From: Trebonia sp.
Lineage (GTDB): Bacteria > Actinomycetota > Actinomycetes > Streptosporangiales > Streptosporangiaceae
Length of the DNA: 8,875 nucleotides
Reading direction: 5' to 3'
Assembly: GCA_030043595.1 (NCBI GenBank)
Contig: JASHXJ010000163.1
Span: forward strand, 1 to 8,875
Shown piece by piece: positions 5,896 through 8,875 of the stretch. The translations under genes were made by a program, and so were the position numbers. Position 1 is the first letter of the stretch; each line of letters begins with the position of its first letter. The notes below the pieces were generated by a model. That model saw only the letters and a list, made by a program, of their open reading frames with translations, was not told where the DNA came from and searched no databases.

Positions 5896-7453
5896 TAAAG
5901 TGAAGCAACGACAACGTGGCCGTTGCAAGAGTGAGCCAGCGGGTCAGGGAATTACGCGGCAGCAGCGCCAGCGTCACCCAGGCGACCGACGCGTACCAGG
6001 GCAGCGACCAGGGGGCCACGAGCACCCAGGCGAACGTGAGCGCGCACGTGGCGGCCACCACGGTGGGCACGTCGGGGGAGAGCCGGTTGTACAGGTACCA
6101 GGCCAGCGCCAGCATCAGCGGCGGCCACGCGAACCCGATCATGGTCGTTACCACGGCCCCGGCGTGCGGGCTGATCGCGCTGCCGATCGCCTGGACCAGC
6201 CGCCAGACGGTGGGCGAGACGACCCATCTCGAGGCCTGGCCGAGCGGCTTGAGCGCGCCGAACCCGTAGCTGAAGTAGTACAGCCCGAGTGTCGTCAGCG
6301 TCGCGACCGAGCCGATCCGCGCGAGCCGTGCCCAGGCCCGGTCGTGCAGCAGCGGGATCGCGATGCCCAGTCCGACGAAGATGGCGTTGACCTTGATGCC
6401 GCCGGCGACGCCGACGACCAGCCCGAGGACGAGGTCGCCGCACAGGGTGGCGCGCCGCCGGGAGAGCACGATCGCCACGATCGCGAACAGCGCGACGATG
6501 GCGTCCAGGTGCCCGCCGATCACGAGCTCCGCGATGAGCAGCGGGTTCGCCACCCAGAGCAGCACGGCGCGCACCGGGTTGGCCGCCGTCCGCAGCAGCA
6601 CGTAGCCCGCCGCGAGGAAGGCCGCGCCGATCATGATCATCAGGACCCAGATCGTGGCCCACGGCTTGGCGCCGCCGATCTGCGCGGCGAGCAGGTGCGT
6701 CCACGTCGCCACCGGCCCGTACACGGACGGCTGCGTCTGCCACTGCGGGCTGACCAGCATCGTGTAGGGGTTGTGCCTGCCGCCCGGCAGCATGGTCGGG
6801 AGGAATGTGTACGGGTCGTGGCCGAGCGCGGCGATCCGGCCGTACGCCGCGTAGCTCGCGATGTCGGAGGAACCGACAGGGGTGATGTTCACCAGCACCG
6901 CGATCGCGCCCGCCGCGGTCCAGAACACCCTGCGCGGGCTGGGTGACCAGCCCCGGCTGTTGGCCCACAGCATCATGGCAAGGCCCAGGCAGCACAGGCC
7001 GATCGAGGCGTACATGATGAGGTTGGCGACGAGGGGCGCCAGGTGCGGTGCGCCCGCGTCCCTGGCCAGCGACGTCAGCGGCAGCAGGACGGGCGGCGTG
7101 GCCACGCTGGGCCGCGGCGCGGTAGCGCACAGGCCGACGAACGCGACCCCGCCAAGGCCAAGCCCGCTGAGCGTCACCGCCGGGAGCGGCCGCGCGAGCG
7201 GGCTGTGCGCGAGCACCCGGATGAGGACGCCCATCATCGCTTCGACGCGCCCGCCGGGGATCGGCGGCTCGGCGAGCTTCGGCGGCGCCGGAGCCGTCGT
7301 CACGGAACCGGGATTCTCCAGGCGCGCGGTGATGATCGTGCCCTGCTGGGACGACCCGGCGGCGGTCTCGTCATCCGGGGAGGCGGGCAGGTCCGCGGGG
7401 GCAGACCGCTCGTCAGCGCTTCCGCGCTGCGGCGGATCTACCATTACGGCCAT
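5849..7453 (-). CDS. MptB-like polyprenol-phosphomannose-dependent alpha-1,6-mannosyltransferase (GT-C membrane protein)
   Basis: The 534-residue integral membrane protein has a Pro/Ser-rich, probably cytosolic, N-terminus (1-72) followed by about a dozen hydrophobic segments. The first long loop has PVGSSDIASYAAYGRIAALGHDPYTF (192-217), where Asp197 occupies the position of the catalytic acidic residue of GT-C glycosyltransferases. Next come SPQWQTQPSVYGPVATW (235-251), WVANPLLIAELVIGGHLDAIVALF (300-323), GGIKVNAIFV (351-360) and PWSLPWY (481-487). This layout is that of MptB-type enzymes, which use polyprenyl-phosphate mannose to build alpha-1,6-mannan cores of cell-envelope glycolipids in Corynebacteriales. 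Homologues occur in many other actinobacteria with unknown products. The start at 7453 is set by AGGAGG 6 bp upstream. The gene runs divergently from a GtrA gene and overlaps the downstream dehydrogenase. Donor and product are inferred from the family only. Confidence 0.82.
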   Translation of the reverse strand: MAVMVDPPQRGSADERSAPADLPASPDDETAAGSSQQGTIITARLENPGSVTTAPAPPKLAEPPIPGGRVEAMMGVLIRVLAHSPLARPLPAVTLSGLGLGGVAFVGLCATAPRPSVATPPVLLPLTSLARDAGAPHLAPLVANLIMYASIGLCCLGLAMMLWANSRGWSPSPRRVFWTAAGAIAVLVNITPVGSSDIASYAAYGRIAALGHDPYTFLPTMLPGGRHNPYTMLVSPQWQTQPSVYGPVATWTHLLAAQIGGAKPWATIWVLMIMIGAAFLAAGYVLLRTAANPVRAVLLWVANPLLIAELVIGGHLDAIVALFAIVAIVLSRRRATLCGDLVLGLVVGVAGGIKVNAIFVGLGIAIPLLHDRAWARLARIGSVATLTTLGLYYFSYGFGALKPLGQASRWVVSPTVWRLVQAIGSAISPHAGAVVTTMIGFAWPPLMLALAWYLYNRLSPDVPTVVAATCALTFAWVLVAPWSLPWYASVAWVTLALLPRNSLTRWLTLATATLSLLHFNGGHNPTNSPVGPTP

Positions 7454-7459
7454 AGATGT

Positions 7460-7465
7460 CCTCCT
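7460..7465 (-). promoter_or_regulatory. Ribosome binding site for the MptB-like gene
   Basis: AGGAGG on the minus strand lies 6 bp before the ATG at 7453. It selects this start over the second in-frame ATG three codons later (7444), which would be 15 bp away. It is the strongest Shine-Dalgarno in the window. Confidence 0.8.
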
Positions 7466-7527
7466 GGCGCGGGAATTTTCGCCAATCAGGTGCCTCGGAT
7501 CGCCAGACCCACCGCGGGCTGGTAGCG

Positions 7528-7533
7528 ATCATA
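7528..7533 (-). promoter_or_regulatory. Possible -10 box for the MptB-like gene
   Basis: TATGAT on the minus strand differs from the TATAAT consensus by one base and stands out in this GC-rich intergenic region. It would give a 5' leader of roughly 65-70 nt before the ATG at 7453. No good -35 hexamer is visible at 16-18 bp upstream, so the assignment is tentative. Confidence 0.35.
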
Positions 7534-7575
7534 CTCGGTGAGCCTGCGCGGACGGCCTCCGGCGGCGCAGCGCGT

Positions 7576-7599
7576 CGCGCGCGGCATGTGCCGCGCGCG
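7576..7599. repeat. Perfect 11-bp inverted repeat in the divergent intergenic region
   Basis: The arm CGCGCGCGGCA (7576-7586) is followed by TG and then its exact reverse complement TGCCGCGCGCG (7589-7599). As RNA it could fold into a 10-bp stem with an ATGT loop. It lies 31 bp before the gtrA start and about 43 bp upstream of the tentative minus-strand -10 box. It could be a dimeric regulator operator shared by the divergent genes or a 5'-leader hairpin for gtrA. A terminator is unlikely, because no gene ends here. Confidence 0.7.
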
Positions 7600-7629
7600 C
7601 GCCGGGCGGCGGCAGGGCAGAATGGATGC

Positions 7630-8148
7630 ATGCCACGTGGAGCACGGTTCGCCGCGGCGATGTCCGCGGCGGCCCGCAGGCTCCCGTTCGGGCTGTCCCG
7701 GGTGGTCGCGCCGAGCCTGCTCGGCTACCTGCTGATCAACCTGTGCACGTTCCTCCTGGACCTGGCGCTGCTCGCGATCTTCCACGGCGGGCTGACATGG
7801 CCGCTGCCGGTCGCGGTCACCGTGTCGTACGGATCGGCGTCCGCGACGAGCTACCTGCTCAACCGCGTGCTGAACTTCCGGTCGCACGGCGCGCTCGGCA
7901 CCCAGCTTCCCGTGTTCGTCGCCGTGAGCGTCAGCAACTACCTGCTCCTGGTGCTCGGCCTGACCGACGCGCTGGCCGCGGTCGGCGTCTACTACGAGCT
8001 CGCCCGGGTCATCGCCGCCCTCTGCGAGGCCGTCTACCTGTACACGATGATGCGCTTGGTCGTCTTCAGGGACGGCCGCCGGACCCGCGTCAGCGGCGAG
8101 GAGTCCCGCCAGCAGCCGGCCTGCTCGCCGCGGGGAGCCCCGCGGTGA
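7630..8148 (+). CDS. GtrA family membrane protein
   Basis: This is a small hydrophobic protein of 172 residues with four predicted transmembrane helices (about 27-51, 56-76, 92-118 and 123-145), the size and layout of the GtrA/DPMS-associated family. Family signs are SYLLNRVLNFRS (74-85) between helices 2 and 3 and RLVVFRD (142-148) after helix 4. GtrA proteins are thought to help move or present polyprenyl-phosphate-linked sugars across the membrane for glycosylation of the cell envelope. The start at 7630 is chosen because translation further upstream would run through the intergenic palindrome and give a non-hydrophobic extension. No clear Shine-Dalgarno is present; CAGAAT (7618-7623) could be a -10 of a leaderless transcript, and an ATG at 7660 is an alternative. 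A charged tail follows helix 4. The gene lies divergent to an MptB-like mannosyltransferase, a fitting partner, and overlaps the downstream amidohydrolase by 4 bp. Confidence 0.85.
   Translation: MPRGARFAAAMSAAARRLPFGLSRVVAPSLLGYLLINLCTFLLDLALLAIFHGGLTWPLPVAVTVSYGSASATSYLLNRVLNFRSHGALGTQLPVFVAVSVSNYLLLVLGLTDALAAVGVYYELARVIAALCEAVYLYTMMRLVVFRDGRRTRVSGEESRQQPACSPRGAPR
8132..8137 (+). promoter_or_regulatory. Ribosome binding site for the amidohydrolase
   Basis: GGGGAG lies 7 bp before the GTG at 8145, inside the last codons of the gtrA gene. It supports the GTG of the GTGA overlap as the true start. Confidence 0.6.
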
Positions 8149-8875
8149 GGTCGCGGCGCACGGCGGGTACCCGCGACGTGCTGATCCGCGGCGGCTACGT
8201 GCTGACGATGGACTCCGCCGGGGACATCCCCGGCGGGGACGTGCACGTGGCGGACGGCCAGATCCGCGCGGTGGGCCAGGGCCTGGACGCCCCGGGTGCG
8301 GAAGTGATCGACGCGTCCGGCATGATCGTCGCGCCGGGCCTGGTCGATACGCACTGGCACATGTGGAACACGCTGCTGCGCGGACTGTCAGATGGCAGGC
8401 CCGGGGGAGACAGCCCGGATCGTTCGGGATATTTCATCACGTGCGTGGCCCTGGGCCGGCAGTTCCTCCCCGCCGACACCTACGCGGGCACCCGGCTGGC
8501 GTGCGCGGAGGCGATCGACGCGGGGATCACCACGGTGCACGACTGGGCGCACAACATCCGCGGAATCGACTGGGCGCAGGCCGGACTCCGGGCGCTCGCC
8601 GAATCCGGGCTGCGGGCGCGCTTTTCCTACGGTTACGAAACCGGTCATCCGAACGAGCGGTCGATGGCCCTGGACGACCTCACCCGCGTCGCCGCGTCGT
8701 GGCCGGCCTACAGCGCGGACGGCCGGATCCACCTCGGCATGGCCTGGCGGGGGACCGGCGGCAGCAACCCGGCCATGCGGGTAGCGCCGGAAATCTACCG
8801 GCGGGAGATCGAGACGGCGCGCGGGCTCGGCCTTCCTGTCAGCGTCCACGCCTGCGGGCCGCGCGCCGCCGCCGG
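8145..8875 (+). CDS. Metal-dependent amidohydrolase, ATZ/TRZ-cytosine deaminase-like (partial, 3' end outside window)
   Basis: A coding frame opens at GTG 8145 and runs without a stop to the window edge, giving 243 residues of a protein whose family usually has about 400-480. The N-terminal beta-sandwich part is visible as DVLIRGGYVLTMD (11-23) and GDVHVADGQIRAVGQGL (31-47). PGLVDTHWHMWNTLLRGL (64-81) follows, with the metal-binding His70-x-His72 pair, then GITTVHDW (127-134) and PVSVHA (231-236) with His235 as a further likely metal ligand. Members hydrolyse C-N or C-Cl bonds in purines, pyrimidines, triazines or related heterocycles (guanine deaminase, AtzA/B and TrzN types). The HWHMWNTLLRG form resembles uncharacterised members, so no substrate is proposed. 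The start overlaps the gtrA stop as GTGA with GGGGAG 7 bp before it, indicating translational coupling to gtrA despite no obvious functional link. Confidence 0.85.
   Translation, partial: MRSRRTAGTRDVLIRGGYVLTMDSAGDIPGGDVHVADGQIRAVGQGLDAPGAEVIDASGMIVAPGLVDTHWHMWNTLLRGLSDGRPGGDSPDRSGYFITCVALGRQFLPADTYAGTRLACAEAIDAGITTVHDWAHNIRGIDWAQAGLRALAESGLRARFSYGYETGHPNERSMALDDLTRVAASWPAYSADGRIHLGMAWRGTGGSNPAMRVAPEIYRREIETARGLGLPVSVHACGPRAAA

Noticed and set aside
5261..6946. Plus-strand open frame of 561 codons spanning the dehydrogenase and mannosyltransferase genes
   Set aside because: It crosses two real minus-strand genes and changes composition at their border, becoming charged and low-complexity. 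This is an antisense shadow.
7456..7629. N-terminal extension of GtrA from 7456
   Set aside because: It would translate through the intergenic palindrome and add a non-hydrophobic Arg/Ala-rich stretch not seen in GtrA proteins.
8388..8849. Open frames on both strands within 8388-8849
   Set aside because: They lie inside the amidohydrolase frame from 8145, which carries the HxH metal motif and conserved family segments and continues to the window edge.

Overview
The window is GC-rich throughout (C and G dominate third codon positions), with densely packed genes, overlapping start/stop codons, GTG starts, and actinobacterial families (an MptB-like GT-C mannosyltransferase, leaderless-looking starts). 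I read it as chromosomal sequence from a high-GC actinomycete; the genus cannot be named from the sequence. No tRNA, rRNA, CRISPR array, transposase, integrase or phage gene is visible.

Region 1 (1-2709, + strand) looks like the end of a transport-and-oxidation operon. It holds the last 60 residues of an oligopeptide/dipeptide-type ABC transporter ATPase, then two different flavin-dependent LLM (luciferase-like) monooxygenases. The first is SsuD-like (380 aa) and the second is NtaA/SnaA/DszA-like (455 aa). The ATPase stop lies inside the Shine-Dalgarno stretch of the first monooxygenase, and the two monooxygenases overlap by ATGA. The simplest reading is uptake of a small organic compound followed by FMNH2-dependent oxidation, perhaps an organosulfur or amine compound. 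The substrate is not determined, and the SsuD-like enzyme appears to lack the residues typical of true alkanesulfonate monooxygenase.

Region 2 (2851-7453, - strand) holds three genes, transcribed in the order MptB-like membrane mannosyltransferase, short-chain dehydrogenase, oligopeptidase B. The first two overlap by about 47 bp. The oligopeptidase has a 42-bp gap upstream with a possible leaderless promoter, so it may be expressed on its own. It converges on Region 1 across a 141-bp gap that contains inverted repeats suitable for termination.

Region 3 (7454-8875) starts with a 176-bp divergent intergenic segment carrying a perfect 11-bp-arm inverted repeat. It is followed on the + strand by a GtrA-family small membrane protein and a metal-dependent amidohydrolase that runs off the window edge. 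These two overlap by GTGA. The divergent pair, a GT-C mannosyltransferase and GtrA, both point to polyprenyl-phosphate-sugar chemistry at the membrane. The amidohydrolase does not obviously belong to that theme.

Overall this is mostly ordinary actinomycete chromosome. The best leads are the two-monooxygenase/transporter operon with altered SsuD residues, and the strong palindrome between the mannosyltransferase and gtrA genes.
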